64,000 bases of DNA from an uncultured Lachnospiraceae bacterium (GTDB taxonomy: Bacteria > Bacillota > Clostridia > Lachnospirales > Lachnospiraceae). The notes below the pieces were generated by a model. It made no database searches and had not been told where the DNA came from. It worked only from the letters and a program-made list of their open reading frames with translations. Shown here piece by piece: positions 9,163 through 18,152 of this stretch; the first letter of the stretch is position 1, and every line of letters starts with the position of its first letter. The stretch is from NCBI GenBank assembly GCA_947626415.1, contig CANQSA010000010.1, positions 1 through 64,000 on the forward strand, in the 5' to 3' direction. A program made the translations under genes and the position numbers.

Positions 9163-9602
9163 AGCTGTCCTCCATGACAGGTATCCTCACTGCCGGACAG
9201 AGAAAACCCATATGGCAGTAATTCTTTTAATTTCAGTATCCGGTAACGATCCGGACTGTTTGCCAGGACCACCTGAAACTGCTCCGGATCACAAAACTCT
9301 GCCATAACCTGCAGGCAGACGCCGCACGGCGCGCAAAACTGTTCCGGATCCGGCGTACGGTCCCGATGGTTTCCGACAATGGCAATCGCCGCAAATTCCC
9401 GTTCTCCTTCTGATACCGCTTTGAAAAAAGCCGTCCGCTCCGCACAGTTTGTCGGCGTATAAGCGGCGTTCTCCACATTGCAGCCACTGTATATCCTACC
9501 GCTTTTTGCCAGCAGCGCCGCTCCGACGCAGAAATCGGAATACGGCGCATAGGCCTGTTTCTGAACCGCGTACGCCTCTTTGATCAACGTCTTAGGATCC
9601 AT
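9159..9602 (-). CDS. cdd: Cytidine deaminase
   Basis: 147 residues. Zinc-dependent deamination of cytidine and deoxycytidine for pyrimidine salvage in the cytoplasm. Zinc ligands are in NCAERTAFF (Cys with catalytic Glu) and PCGVCLQ (two Cys), the pattern of small tetrameric enzymes; substrate-binding CNVENAAY is also present. The C-terminus runs ~10-15 residues longer than usual. The ATG at 9602 lies directly after the symporter stop; an in-frame GTG at 9605 is the alternative. The tight junction suggests cotranscription with the symporter. Confidence 0.92.
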   Translation of the reverse strand: MDPKTLIKEAYAVQKQAYAPYSDFCVGAALLAKSGRIYSGCNVENAAYTPTNCAERTAFFKAVSEGEREFAAIAIVGNHRDRTPDPEQFCAPCGVCLQVMAEFCDPEQFQVVLANSPDRYRILKLKELLPYGFSLSGSEDTCHGGQL

Positions 9603-9605
9603 CAC

Positions 9606-11144
9606 TTAAAAATCGCTCTCTTTCTGTTTGCCTGCGGCAACCACATCGTCAAACTCCCGGATCATTTCCGCAGACGGCTGCTTCGTACACAGGCTCACAA
9701 CAACGATCACAGCCGCACTTAATGCGAATCCGATCACCAGACTGTACAAACCGGTAGACTCGCCCAGCGTCTGTCCGCCAAACGGAATATAATCCCATAC
9801 GATAACGGTCAGCGCACCGGTCAGAATACCGGAAACCGCCCCTGCCAGATTCGTCCGTTTCCAATACAAAGACAGCAGTACGATCGGTCCGAATGCCGCG
9901 CCGAATCCCGCCCACGCATTGGATACCAGTCCCATAATGCTGCTCTTCGGATCCCATGCGATCACGAAAGCCAGCAATGCGACAATCACAACTGTGATCC
10001 GGCTGATCCGCAGGATCGTCTTATCGCTTGCCTTCGGGTTCACCACGCCTTTATAGATATCCTCGGATACAGAAGACGCAGTCACCAGAAGCTGGGAATC
10101 CGCCGTCGACATGATCGCAGCCAGAATCCCGCAGAGGAACAGTCCGCCGATAAAGATCAGCACTACATTATCCGTAAACATATGTAAGATCATATCAATA
10201 AATACATTTTCAGAATCCGCAATCTCCGGGCTTCCCAGATAAGCGCGTCCCACTACGCCGATCAGGCAGGCAAATCCCAGAGACAGCGCTACCCAGACAA
10301 TTCCGATAATCTTGGACTTATTCAGTTCTTTATTACTCTTTACCGCCATAAACCGGGTCAGAATATGCGGCATGCCGCAGTAGCCGAGGCCCCAGCCGAC
10401 CTGAGAAATGATTGCTATAAAATCGTAATCCTGTCCGTCATTCTGAAACAGGCTTAAAAACGAACCCGCATTCTTGCCCGTCGCTTCAATGGCGCCGGTA
10501 AAATCTCCGCTTACGGCTCCGTATGCCGCGATCGGTACGATCAGCAGAGCGACCAGCATAAGCATACCCTGAATAAAATCCGTTACGCAGACTGCCATAA
10601 ATCCGCCCATAGCCGTATACAGCAAAATGATCACGGCACCGATTGTCAGGGCCACACGATAATCCAGACCGAATACCGTATTAAACAATTTGCCGCCGGC
10701 TGACAGCGCAGACGCCGTATATACCAAAAAGAAGATAACGATTACAATAGAAGAAAGCAGAAGCAGAATCTTCTTCGTATCGTGAAACCGGTTCTGCAGA
10801 TATTCCGGGAAAGTCAGCGCATTGTTCGCCCGGATCGTATAACGGCGTAATCTGGAAGAAATACACAGCCAGTTAAACACAGTACCTAAAAACAGACCAA
10901 TGGCGACCCAGGACTGCCCTGTTCCCATGGCATATACAGTACCCGGAAGTCCCATCAGCAGCCACCCGCTCATATCCGATGCCTGTGCTGACAGCGCCGC
11001 AACCCAGCCGCCCAGGCCGCGTCCTCCCAAAAAATAATCCTCGTTGTTGCTTGTCTTTTTCATATAGGATGCGCCGATTATCAGCATCATAGCCATATAA
11101 AGCACAAATGCTATAAGAAAGCAGACCGTTGTTGTAGTACTCAT
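9606..11144 (-). CDS. putP: Sodium/solute symporter, PutP (proline) type
   Basis: 512 residues, about 13 membrane helices, solute:sodium symporter family. The N-terminal YFLGGRGLGGWVAALSAQASDMSGWLLMG region carries the SSS signature and sodium-site residues, most like sodium/proline symporter PutP; substrate is inferred. The start ATG at 11144 follows AGAGGAGG; the frame runs seven residues further upstream to 11165. A consensus promoter lies just upstream (11178-11206), so this gene likely opens the transcript that continues into cdd and beyond. Confidence 0.88.
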   Translation of the reverse strand: MSTTTTVCFLIAFVLYMAMMLIIGASYMKKTSNNEDYFLGGRGLGGWVAALSAQASDMSGWLLMGLPGTVYAMGTGQSWVAIGLFLGTVFNWLCISSRLRRYTIRANNALTFPEYLQNRFHDTKKILLLLSSIVIVIFFLVYTASALSAGGKLFNTVFGLDYRVALTIGAVIILLYTAMGGFMAVCVTDFIQGMLMLVALLIVPIAAYGAVSGDFTGAIEATGKNAGSFLSLFQNDGQDYDFIAIISQVGWGLGYCGMPHILTRFMAVKSNKELNKSKIIGIVWVALSLGFACLIGVVGRAYLGSPEIADSENVFIDMILHMFTDNVVLIFIGGLFLCGILAAIMSTADSQLLVTASSVSEDIYKGVVNPKASDKTILRISRITVVIVALLAFVIAWDPKSSIMGLVSNAWAGFGAAFGPIVLLSLYWKRTNLAGAVSGILTGALTVIVWDYIPFGGQTLGESTGLYSLVIGFALSAAVIVVVSLCTKQPSAEMIREFDDVVAAGKQKESDF

Positions 11145-11177
11145 ATTGAATCCTCCTCTAAACAAACATATCGCTTA

Positions 11178-11206
11178 ATTATAGCATAGGCAAAAGATAC
11201 TGTCAA
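11178..11206 (-). promoter_or_regulatory. SigA-type promoter for the symporter operon
   Basis: Perfect -35 TTGACA (11206-11201), 17-base spacer and perfect -10 TATAAT (11183-11178) with an extended TGC element. It points into the symporter gene and leaves a short leader with AGAGGAGG. Confidence 0.85.
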
Positions 11207-11213
11207 ATCAAAG

Positions 11214-12215
11214 CTATCTTGAATTTTCTATATTTTTTCCCGTTTTCTTTTGAAATTTCATGATCGTGCCGGTCGGAAACGAAAAAATCTTCAGGGAAGT
11301 GATCAGTGTGAGCCCCACTCCAATCAACATCCATAGAATTTTACCGATCCTGGTAGGACAGATTGCCATAGGGAGTCCCCAGTAGGCAAATGCGTATAGG
11401 ATAATCCGATGCCAAAAATAAATCTGCAGGGTTCTTTGTCCGACAACCGAAATTACCGGAATTCTTTTTTTAGGCGTTATCAGAATACAGGAAAATCCTA
11501 CAAGGAATGTGATCGCATAGGCAAGCAGACGCCAAAGATAACCCCACTCCAGCAGATCCGCGCTGTATGGCTTCCTGCCGATAAACAGAATCTGCAGGAT
11601 ATAAACATGATCCAGTCCGAACAAACACATAGCCGCCCACACCGCCAGGATCACAACCCCTGCCGCCTGCAGATACCGGTTTTCAAGAATCCGTTCCAAC
11701 CGTTTCATATTTTCTCCGGAAAACAATGTCCCCAACAAATAAAAAGGATAAAAAACAATAATTCTTGACAAGACCAGATAACTGTTAATGGACGGATCAT
11801 ATCCTGAAAAGCAGGCCAGGATCACGCCTGTCACCAACAGTAAATAGGGATTCACTTCCCGCAGCAAATACGTAAGCAGCGTAAACACCGCCAATGCGAA
11901 CATAAACCAGGGTGCCCCTGACTCTTCCAGAACTTTAAATCCGGGATCCTTCCCAAATGCAGCGTTTACCAGAAATACCGCTATCTTATAAATATAAAAG
12001 ATGGCCAAATACGCGCATATTTTTTGCGCTATCCTAGTATTCCTGTGAAATAACCCTGAGATAAAAATAAACAGAGGCATATGAAATGTGTAGACAAACA
12101 TAAACAGACTCTTATACGCATCGGATACATAACTTTCCGAGTAGTGTCCGAGCACCACACATAAGATCAAAAAGAACTTTAAATTATCCCATAAGGCAAT
12201 TCTTTTCTGTATCAT
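11214..12215 (-). CDS. Acyltransferase 3 family membrane protein
   Basis: 333 residues with about ten hydrophobic helices. The N-terminus WDNLKFFLILCVVLGHYSE has the conserved His of acyltransferase 3 proteins, followed by FHMPLFIFISGLFHR, the second family landmark. These proteins O-acetylate or succinylate surface sugars or polyols. It overlaps the SDR gene upstream by four bases (ATGA), so translation is probably coupled and it likely modifies the polymer made by this operon. Last gene of the unit; no clear hairpin follows. Confidence 0.85.
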   Translation of the reverse strand: MIQKRIALWDNLKFFLILCVVLGHYSESYVSDAYKSLFMFVYTFHMPLFIFISGLFHRNTRIAQKICAYLAIFYIYKIAVFLVNAAFGKDPGFKVLEESGAPWFMFALAVFTLLTYLLREVNPYLLLVTGVILACFSGYDPSINSYLVLSRIIVFYPFYLLGTLFSGENMKRLERILENRYLQAAGVVILAVWAAMCLFGLDHVYILQILFIGRKPYSADLLEWGYLWRLLAYAITFLVGFSCILITPKKRIPVISVVGQRTLQIYFWHRIILYAFAYWGLPMAICPTRIGKILWMLIGVGLTLITSLKIFSFPTGTIMKFQKKTGKNIENSR

Positions 12216-13282
12216 ATACTTATCCTCTGTCCTCTGTCTTCTATTATACTTCTCGTCATTCTCTCCAATCCGTTTTTCAGGTCTACGGACTCATACCATC
12301 CCAGACTTTTCAGTTTTTGATTGGATAAAACAGCGTCCCGGATCGGAGAAAATTTATTCTTCTCTTCCTCCGTCGGCAGATCAAATCTCAGGCGCACGCC
12401 TTTCTCATAATAGATTTCTTCCAGTGTTCTTCCCATATCCGCAATCGTGGTAATACAAAGGGAAGACGCGATATTATACGCCTCTCCGTCCGCTCCGCTC
12501 GCCAATACGGCCAGCAGACCAGTGATCGCGTCCGAAATATAGGTGTAGGAACGCCGCTGCTCTCCTTTACTCTTTAAGACCAGATCTTCTCCCGCCGCTG
12601 CCGCTCTGGCCAGGATCGCAACGACTTTGGAGTCATCCTTTTTCATCCCGGCTCCGAAAATATAGCTCAGCCTGCCGATAGAGACCGGAAGCCCATACTG
12701 TTTTCCAAAACAGACAGCTGCCGTTTCACAGGCTTTTTTGCTGATCGGATAACAGGAACGCGGATTGACCGCGTCGATATATCCGTAACCGTCTTCGGAA
12801 ATTTCTCCCGACTGGTCCGTATTGCCGTAGATCTCAATGGTAGAAACATACAAAAACTTCTGTACGCCCTTTTTTCTGGCAAATTCCAACAGTTCAAAAG
12901 TCCCGAAGAAATTTGTCTTCATTGTTCCGACCGGATCGGCCGCATATTCCTTCGGCGCGGCGTTGCTTGCGCAGTGAACCACAAAATCCACCGGTTTTTC
13001 ATAGACGACCGGCTCACATACATCACCGACCGCGAAATCCAGCAGGCCGGTTTCCAGATAATCGGAGAACATCGCTTCTGCCCGCTGCCGGTTTCTTACC
13101 ATAGCCACGATCCGGATCCGGGAATCCGTATGCAGGTTCCGGTACATGAGTCCCCGGATCATGCAGGAGCCGATAAAACCGGTTGCTCCGGTGATCAATA
13201 CCGTTTTCCCGGTCAGCCGATCCCAGTCTACGCTGCCGCTCTTTGCTATATTTTTCGCGTCCTCTTTTATGACAGTATTCAT
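12212..13282 (-). CDS. NAD-dependent epimerase/dehydratase (extended SDR)
   Basis: 356 residues. Rossmann motif TGATGFIGSCM begins near residue 31; the catalytic pair is YPISKK (Tyr and Lys, ~residue 180) with upstream YVSTIEIYG supplying the Ser/Thr. This is the extended SDR form that acts on nucleotide-activated sugars. It lies 18 bases after an IspD/TarI cytidylyltransferase, so a CDP-linked sugar or polyol substrate is plausible; it could stand where TarJ stands in ribitol teichoic acid loci, but it belongs to a different family. Start ATG has CGGAGG upstream. Confidence 0.87.
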   Translation of the reverse strand: MNTVIKEDAKNIAKSGSVDWDRLTGKTVLITGATGFIGSCMIRGLMYRNLHTDSRIRIVAMVRNRQRAEAMFSDYLETGLLDFAVGDVCEPVVYEKPVDFVVHCASNAAPKEYAADPVGTMKTNFFGTFELLEFARKKGVQKFLYVSTIEIYGNTDQSGEISEDGYGYIDAVNPRSCYPISKKACETAAVCFGKQYGLPVSIGRLSYIFGAGMKKDDSKVVAILARAAAAGEDLVLKSKGEQRRSYTYISDAITGLLAVLASGADGEAYNIASSLCITTIADMGRTLEEIYYEKGVRLRFDLPTEEEKNKFSPIRDAVLSNQKLKSLGWYESVDLKNGLERMTRSIIEDRGQRISI

Positions 13283-13300
13283 CTCTGAATCCTCCGGTCC

Positions 13301-14008
13301 TTATCTGTTTTCTTTTTCTCTCTGCGTCAGATATGCCTCCAGCAGTCCGATATCTTCTGCCGTCGTAATCTTGAAATTATCATTCTTTCCCAGGACAAAA
13401 TGAACCTCTTCTCCCAGTTCCACAAGCAGGGTACAGGTAGCCACCGTATCCGTGATTCCTCGCTTCTGTGCTTCTTCATGCGCCCAGATGAATTTACGCA
13501 GTCTTAAGCTCTGCGGAGTCTGCGTCCTCCAGATCAGATTTCTGTCGACCACCTTGTCCGAAGTTTCCTTGTTTTCACTGTAAAGCAAAGCCTCCGTACA
13601 GGGGATGCTGGTAATCGCCGTACCAAATTCAACAACGCCGGCAATATTGGCATTGATGATATCGTCTGAAAGAAGCGGACGCACAGCGTCATGGATCACG
13701 ATAATATCATCCGGATCACAGTCTGCGCGCAATACTTCCATTCCGTTCCGCAGGGATTCCATTCCGGTACTTCCGCCGGGTGCGATCCACTTTAATTTCG
13801 TGATATTGTACTTTCTGGCATACTTCTTCAAAATGTCCTCCCAGCCCTTCAGGCATACGACCGCGATATAGTCAATGGAAGAATTGTTTTGAAATGCCTC
13901 CAGCGTGTGGATAATAATCGGTTTCCCCTTTACTACGATAAACTGTTTCGGCGTTGTATTATTCATTCTCGCCCCTACGCCGCCGGCGATCACCAATCCT
14001 ATGTTCAT
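13301..14008 (-). CDS. IspD/TarI family cytidylyltransferase
   Basis: 235 residues. CTP-binding motif AGGVGARM near the N-terminus, then TPKQFIVVKGKPIIIHTLE, the HDAVRP motif, and NFKITTAEDI near the end. IspD makes CDP-methylerythritol for isoprenoids; TarI makes CDP-ribitol for teichoic acid. PKQF and KPIIIHTLE lean towards TarI, and the neighbours (CDP-glycerol phosphotransferase family, SDR, acyltransferase) favour an envelope polymer, so I prefer TarI-like. A separate ispD elsewhere in the genome would settle it. Start ATG after AAAGGAG. Confidence 0.85.
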   Translation of the reverse strand: MNIGLVIAGGVGARMNNTTPKQFIVVKGKPIIIHTLEAFQNNSSIDYIAVVCLKGWEDILKKYARKYNITKLKWIAPGGSTGMESLRNGMEVLRADCDPDDIIVIHDAVRPLLSDDIINANIAGVVEFGTAITSIPCTEALLYSENKETSDKVVDRNLIWRTQTPQSLRLRKFIWAHEEAQKRGITDTVATCTLLVELGEEVHFVLGKNDNFKITTAEDIGLLEAYLTQREKENR

Positions 14009-14038
14009 GGACGGATTCTCCTTTCGTTTCTCTTTTCT

Positions 14039-15148
14039 TTATTGTGTAATCTGTTCAAAAATTCTGTCCGTCGCCCTGCCGTCGCAATCGGTCATATAAG
14101 TCTCTCTGAATCTTCGTATTTTCGCCGCGTCAAATTCCGAAGTTTCCCGGCGGACGGCATCTGCCAGTTCTGCTCTGTCCGTTACAATCCTTCCCGGCAG
14201 TCCGGCATAATCAATATAAAATCCTCGTTTACTCCCATACGTCTCATAATCGGGGGCAAACAGGATCAGCGGTTTTTCAAACAATGAATATTCAAAAATA
14301 ACGGTTGAATAATCCGAGATCAGCAGATCGATCACCGGCAGCAGTTCCTCCGTCGGAATGTCACAGTTAAGCTCTTTATCATGGAAATGCGGATGCAGCC
14401 GAATCAGCAGAAACCATGTATCCGAAAGTTCCTGCCGGAGTCTGATGATATCCTCCCTGCCTTCCAGATACGGCAGTCCTGCGTTTCCGCGGAACGTAGG
14501 CGCCCATAAAGCAATCTTTTTCCCTTTGGCCTGCGGATAACGCCGGTACAGCTGCTCTCTGCACTGTTCTCTGTAAGTCTCTTTAAAATAGATATCTGTC
14601 CGGCTCACACCCGTATTCCTGACCGTATGCTCGTCCAAATGCATGGCGTTCGCATAGACCGGAACGCAGACCGGCGCGCTTACGGTAACCAGGTCGTAAT
14701 TTTTGATTACAGGACACTTATAATATTTCGGAATATCATCCTCTGCGTCATAGGCAAAGCGTTTAAAGATTCCGCAGGCATGCCAGAGCTGGATCACTTT
14801 CGTCTGCTTCTTTTTGGAAGGCGCCGCGGCAGGCAGAAAATAATCACAGATGATCACATAGCCTGCTTTCGCATACAGTTTCGTAAACGCGAGCATATTC
14901 CGAAAGGTCGTCAAAAAGCCGTCTCTTCCGTAATCGCTGAACATATCGACCACAGTATAGTTTTCCGCCTGAAATTTTTCATGCAGCAGCTTCATGCTGT
15001 ACGGCATCGTATGATGATGCGCATCCGCAAAGATTACCAGCCGTTCATCTGTCTTCTGCCATCGGAACAGAGCATACCAAAGCGGCAGTATAACGGCCTG
15101 CGTAAACATTTTCACAAACTGCCTGATTACAAAAGCGGCTTTTTTCAT
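14039..15148 (-). CDS. CDP-glycerol glycerophosphotransferase family protein (TagB/TagF-like)
   Basis: 369 residues. Transfers a glycerol- or ribitol-phosphate unit from a CDP donor to a teichoic-acid-like acceptor on the inner membrane face. Visible features are VIQLWHACGIFKRF (family HGxxxK-like region with acid/base His), ALWAPTFRGN, and the donor motif DLLISDYSTVIFEYSLFEKP. A hydrophobic N-terminal segment could attach it to the membrane. First gene of the operon, behind a near-consensus promoter; start ATG has TGGAGA upstream. Exact polyol is unknown. Confidence 0.87.
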   Translation of the reverse strand: MKKAAFVIRQFVKMFTQAVILPLWYALFRWQKTDERLVIFADAHHHTMPYSMKLLHEKFQAENYTVVDMFSDYGRDGFLTTFRNMLAFTKLYAKAGYVIICDYFLPAAAPSKKKQTKVIQLWHACGIFKRFAYDAEDDIPKYYKCPVIKNYDLVTVSAPVCVPVYANAMHLDEHTVRNTGVSRTDIYFKETYREQCREQLYRRYPQAKGKKIALWAPTFRGNAGLPYLEGREDIIRLRQELSDTWFLLIRLHPHFHDKELNCDIPTEELLPVIDLLISDYSTVIFEYSLFEKPLILFAPDYETYGSKRGFYIDYAGLPGRIVTDRAELADAVRRETSEFDAAKIRRFRETYMTDCDGRATDRIFEQITQ

Positions 15149-15201
15149 ATATCTTCTCCATATGGATCATTTTCATTTATCCTGCCCAATAACTTTCCAA
15201 A

Positions 15202-15230
15202 TTATAGCATAGGAATCCGTAAAAGTCAAT
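15202..15230 (-). promoter_or_regulatory. SigA-type promoter for the envelope polymer operon
   Basis: -35 TTGACT (15230-15225), 17-base spacer, -10 TATAAT (15207-15202) with extended TGC. The 12 bases CCTATGCTATAA also occur at the symporter promoter. Confidence 0.82.
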
Positions 15231-15244
15231 TTTATGTATATTAT

Positions 15245-15273
15245 GTAATATTTCCGTTTTTATGGCATAGACT
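15245..15273 (+). promoter_or_regulatory. Possible SigE-like sporulation promoter
   Basis: GTAATATT (15245-15252) and CATAGACT (15266-15273), 13 bases apart, resemble the SigE consensus (GHATATT, ~14, CATACAHT). It lies 32 bases before the SpoIID-like gene. Weak match, by eye. Confidence 0.3.
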
Positions 15274-15305
15274 GCAGTAACAAGATTTGTACATGAGGTA
15301 TTACC

Positions 15306-16574
15306 ATGATATCCGTCTTATCAAGACAGCAGCTGCCCGAACCCGGAAATGATACCGGAAATCTGAAGATCCAGATCACCAATACCGCCAATCTGCCGAT
15401 TGCCAACGCTACCGTTCAGATCTCCTATACCGGCGCTCCCGACAGTACGTTTGAGACACTGACAACCGATTCCAGCGGTCAGACAGAGTCGATTGCCCTG
15501 AATGCGCCGCCGCTTTCTTACAGTCTGGATTCCGAAAGCAACCAGCAGCCCTATTCCGAATACACCATCAATGTCAACGCACCCGGCTATGAGGAAATCG
15601 ACATTTCCGGCATTGAGATCCTGCCCGAAACAGATTCCCTACAGTCCGTACAGCTGACTCCGATAGAACCGGATCTGCGTTCCGAAAACATCGCCATCCC
15701 CGCGCACACCCTGTACGGCGAGTATCCGCCGAAAATACCGGAAGCCGAGATCAAACCGATGGATGAAAGCGGCGAGATCGTATTAAGTCAGGTAGTCGTA
15801 CCGGAATATGTAATCGTACACGACGGCGCTCCCAGCGATTCCACTGCTTCCAATTACTATGTTCCCTACACGGATTACATCAAAAATGTGGCGTCCAGCG
15901 AAATTTACGCCACCTGGCCGGAAGCCACGATCTATGCTAACGTACTGGCAATCATGTCCTTTACCATGAACCGGATCTATACGGAATGGTACCGGGGAAA
16001 AGGCTATGATTTTACCATTACTTCCTCTACTGCCTATGATCAGAAATGGATCCGGGGACGAAATATTTTTGACAACATCTCCTTTATCGTTGATTCCGTT
16101 TTTAACAATTATCTGGCACGGCCGGATGTAAGACAGCCCATATTTACCCAATACTGTGACGGAAAACGGGTCACCTGTCCCAACTGGCTTTCCCAATGGG
16201 GCTCCAAATACTTAGGGGACCAGGGGTACAGCGCTATAGAGATCATCCGGAATTACTACGGCAGCGATATGTATATCGGCACAGCCCCCGTAGTCTCCGG
16301 CGTGCCTTCCTCCTGGCCCGGCTACAACCTGGATATCGGAGCCAGCGGTGAAAAAGTGCGGCAGCTGCAGGAACAGCTGGACCGGATCGCCCAGGTATAC
16401 ACAGCGATCGGCAGGATCAGCGCTGATGGAATCTACGGAGAAAAAACGCAGGCCGCCGTTCGGAATTTCCAGCGGATCTTTAATCTGCCGGTCACCGGCA
16501 TTGTAGATTTTGCCACCTGGTATAAGATCTCACAGATCTATGTCGGGATCACGCGGATTGCCGAGAACCGGTGA
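15306..16574 (+). CDS. SpoIID-like protein with C-terminal peptidoglycan-binding domain
   Basis: 422 residues, no signal peptide. Residues ~15-110 look like an Ig/carboxypeptidase-regulatory fold. Residues ~185-320 resemble a SpoIID/LytB domain: YIKNVASSEIYATWPEAT holds the equivalent of the SpoIID catalytic Glu, followed by the conserved A...R/N repertoire and a TQYCDGK segment. Residues ~340-410 form a PG_binding_1 domain (GASGEKVRQLQEQL, DGIYGEKTQAAVRNFQ). SpoIID strips glycan strands of peptides-free peptidoglycan during engulfment. Lack of a signal peptide is notable. Start ATG has GAGGT six bases upstream. Domain identity is moderately sure. Confidence 0.75.
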   Translation: MISVLSRQQLPEPGNDTGNLKIQITNTANLPIANATVQISYTGAPDSTFETLTTDSSGQTESIALNAPPLSYSLDSESNQQPYSEYTINVNAPGYEEIDISGIEILPETDSLQSVQLTPIEPDLRSENIAIPAHTLYGEYPPKIPEAEIKPMDESGEIVLSQVVVPEYVIVHDGAPSDSTASNYYVPYTDYIKNVASSEIYATWPEATIYANVLAIMSFTMNRIYTEWYRGKGYDFTITSSTAYDQKWIRGRNIFDNISFIVDSVFNNYLARPDVRQPIFTQYCDGKRVTCPNWLSQWGSKYLGDQGYSAIEIIRNYYGSDMYIGTAPVVSGVPSSWPGYNLDIGASGEKVRQLQEQLDRIAQVYTAIGRISADGIYGEKTQAAVRNFQRIFNLPVTGIVDFATWYKISQIYVGITRIAENR

Positions 16575-16624
16575 CCGCGATCTTTGCCGGCTTTCGCTGC
16601 GCTTTATAAAATAAAGTTTTCTGG

Positions 16625-16691
16625 AAAAAAATCTGCGCGAAACCGTCCGCCAGAACAGGCTGTCCTGTCTGCAGATCGGTTTCGCGCAGAT
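16625..16691 (-). terminator. Intrinsic terminator of the amidase gene
   Basis: Perfect 15-base inverted repeat (16631-16645 and 16677-16691) with a second short stem inside the 31-base interior, followed on the minus strand by TTTTTT (16630-16625). It sits between two convergent genes; the T tract suits the minus strand only. Confidence 0.82.
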
Positions 16692-16717
16692 CATTTATGA
16701 AAGTATGGTTTTGCTTT

Positions 16718-17587
16718 TTATCCCGCCGACACGTCATCAGAACCGGCGTCCTTCGTCAGATATTCTTTGGTAAATTCCTTGATTCCCGCAACAATACCGT
16801 CCGCCAGTTTCTGCTGGTATTCATCTGTTACCAGTCTGGCGCGTTCCTCCTTATGCGTTAAGAATCCGCATTCTACCAGGCAAGCCGGCATCGTGGAATC
16901 TTTAATAACAACGTAGTAGTTATCTTCCTTGGTCTTTAAGCTCTTAGCCTGTGTCGATTCGATCACAGCCTTCTGAACCGCCTCTGCCAGTTTTACGGAT
17001 ACCTTATCCTTTTCTCCGTTGTACCAGGTCTCGATTCCCTCTGCGATCCCGTCTCCATTCTCCCCTTCCGCCGTTCCGTCGGAATTCAGATGAATGCTGA
17101 CAAACAGATCCGCTTTCTTTTCATTGGCAAATGCCGCCCTGTCCCAGATATTAATATATTCCTCTTCTTCCTGCCGGGTATAAATAACCGTATACCCCGC
17201 AGCGGTCAATAGTGGTTCGATCTTCCGCGCAATCGCCAGAGTCAGATCCGCCTCCCAGACATTCTCCGCTTCGATCCCGCAGCCGGGGTCTTTTGCACCA
17301 TGTCCCGGATCCAGAACAAGGGTAAGTCCCTGTCCTACCTGTTCAACCGGCTCTGCCGGCGTTTCCCTTTCGGCAGGATCCTCCGGCGTTACCGTTCCGG
17401 AAACCGGCAGATTTTCATTTGTCTGCGCCTTCCCGTCTTCTGCCTCCGTCTGTTCCGCATTCAGCGTGCTGCTGATCGCTATGACCAGACAGACCAGCAG
17501 TACCGCCAGCGCGCCGGTACACGCTCTCAATTTTTTCTGCCGAAGTATTTCCTGTCTGCGACTTCTGGAATTTCTTGTCCCCGCCAT
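16718..17587 (-). CDS. N-acetylmuramoyl-L-alanine amidase (amidase_3), membrane-anchored or secreted
   Basis: 289 residues. A basic N-terminus and one hydrophobic segment (~residues 22-42) give a signal anchor, then an acidic linker to ~100. The amidase_3 domain starts at TLVLDPGHGAKDPG (zinc His), with the zinc Glu in ENVWEADLTL, the zinc His in FVSIHLNSD and catalytic Glu in LVECGFLTHKEE. It cleaves the amide between MurNAc and L-Ala in peptidoglycan outside the membrane. Single gene with its own terminator. Could be CwlD-like, but CwlD identity cannot be fixed from motifs. Confidence 0.88.
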   Translation of the reverse strand: MAGTRNSRSRRQEILRQKKLRACTGALAVLLVCLVIAISSTLNAEQTEAEDGKAQTNENLPVSGTVTPEDPAERETPAEPVEQVGQGLTLVLDPGHGAKDPGCGIEAENVWEADLTLAIARKIEPLLTAAGYTVIYTRQEEEEYINIWDRAAFANEKKADLFVSIHLNSDGTAEGENGDGIAEGIETWYNGEKDKVSVKLAEAVQKAVIESTQAKSLKTKEDNYYVVIKDSTMPACLVECGFLTHKEERARLVTDEYQQKLADGIVAGIKEFTKEYLTKDAGSDDVSAG

Positions 17588-17645
17588 GATTACCCCCGTC
17601 CGAATATATTACTTTTTGTCATTGTATGTCATTTTTCCTTAAAAA

Positions 17646-18137
17646 TCAAGTTCTTTCATAAGTCCGAAAATAATATTCCAGATCAAAATAAGTCTGTTCA
17701 TCACTTTCTTCGGTCAGTTTCCACTCCGGGCTCTCTGAAAGACGAACCGGAAAATACGTATCTGCCGCATACGCATGGTCCACATAGGTAACCAGCGCCT
17801 TCCTGCAATAGGGCAGCATCTGCTCGTAAATCATGCCGCCGCCAATGACATAAATCTCTTTCCCGGCGTATTTTTCCGCCTCTGCCGCGGCTTCTTCGAC
17901 ACTGTGCACGACTACCGCATCCTTTACCGCATAGTCTGTCCGTTTTGTGATCACAATATTCACCCGGTTCGGAAGCGGCGCGCCGTTTGGAAAACTCTCC
18001 AGAGTTTTTCTTCCCATGATCACCACATTCCCGGTCGTTTTCTGTCTGAAAAATTTCTGATCCTGCGGAATCCGGACAAGCAGCCGGTTCTGATTGCCGA
18101 TCGCCCAGTTTTGATCGACTGCAACAATTATATTCAT
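17646..18137 (-). CDS. folA: Dihydrofolate reductase
   Basis: 163 residues, normal length for DHFR. Starts MNIIVAVDQNWAIGNQNRLL, the classic N-terminal strand with Met20-loop region; MGRKTLESF and VIGGGMIYEQML (NADPH site) follow. It reduces dihydrofolate to tetrahydrofolate, regenerating the folate oxidised by thymidylate synthase, whose gene ends 16 bases upstream in the same direction. Start ATG after TGGAGG. End of the GTPase-hflX-exoA-thyA-folA unit. Confidence 0.95.
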   Translation of the reverse strand: MNIIVAVDQNWAIGNQNRLLVRIPQDQKFFRQKTTGNVVIMGRKTLESFPNGAPLPNRVNIVITKRTDYAVKDAVVVHSVEEAAAEAEKYAGKEIYVIGGGMIYEQMLPYCRKALVTYVDHAYAADTYFPVRLSESPEWKLTEESDEQTYFDLEYYFRTYERT

Positions 18138-18152
18138 ACTGCCTCCATTTGT

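Noticed and set aside
13301-14008. Naming the cytidylyltransferase ispD outright
   Set aside because: Motifs fit both IspD and TarI; neighbours favour a polymer role, so the symbol was left out.
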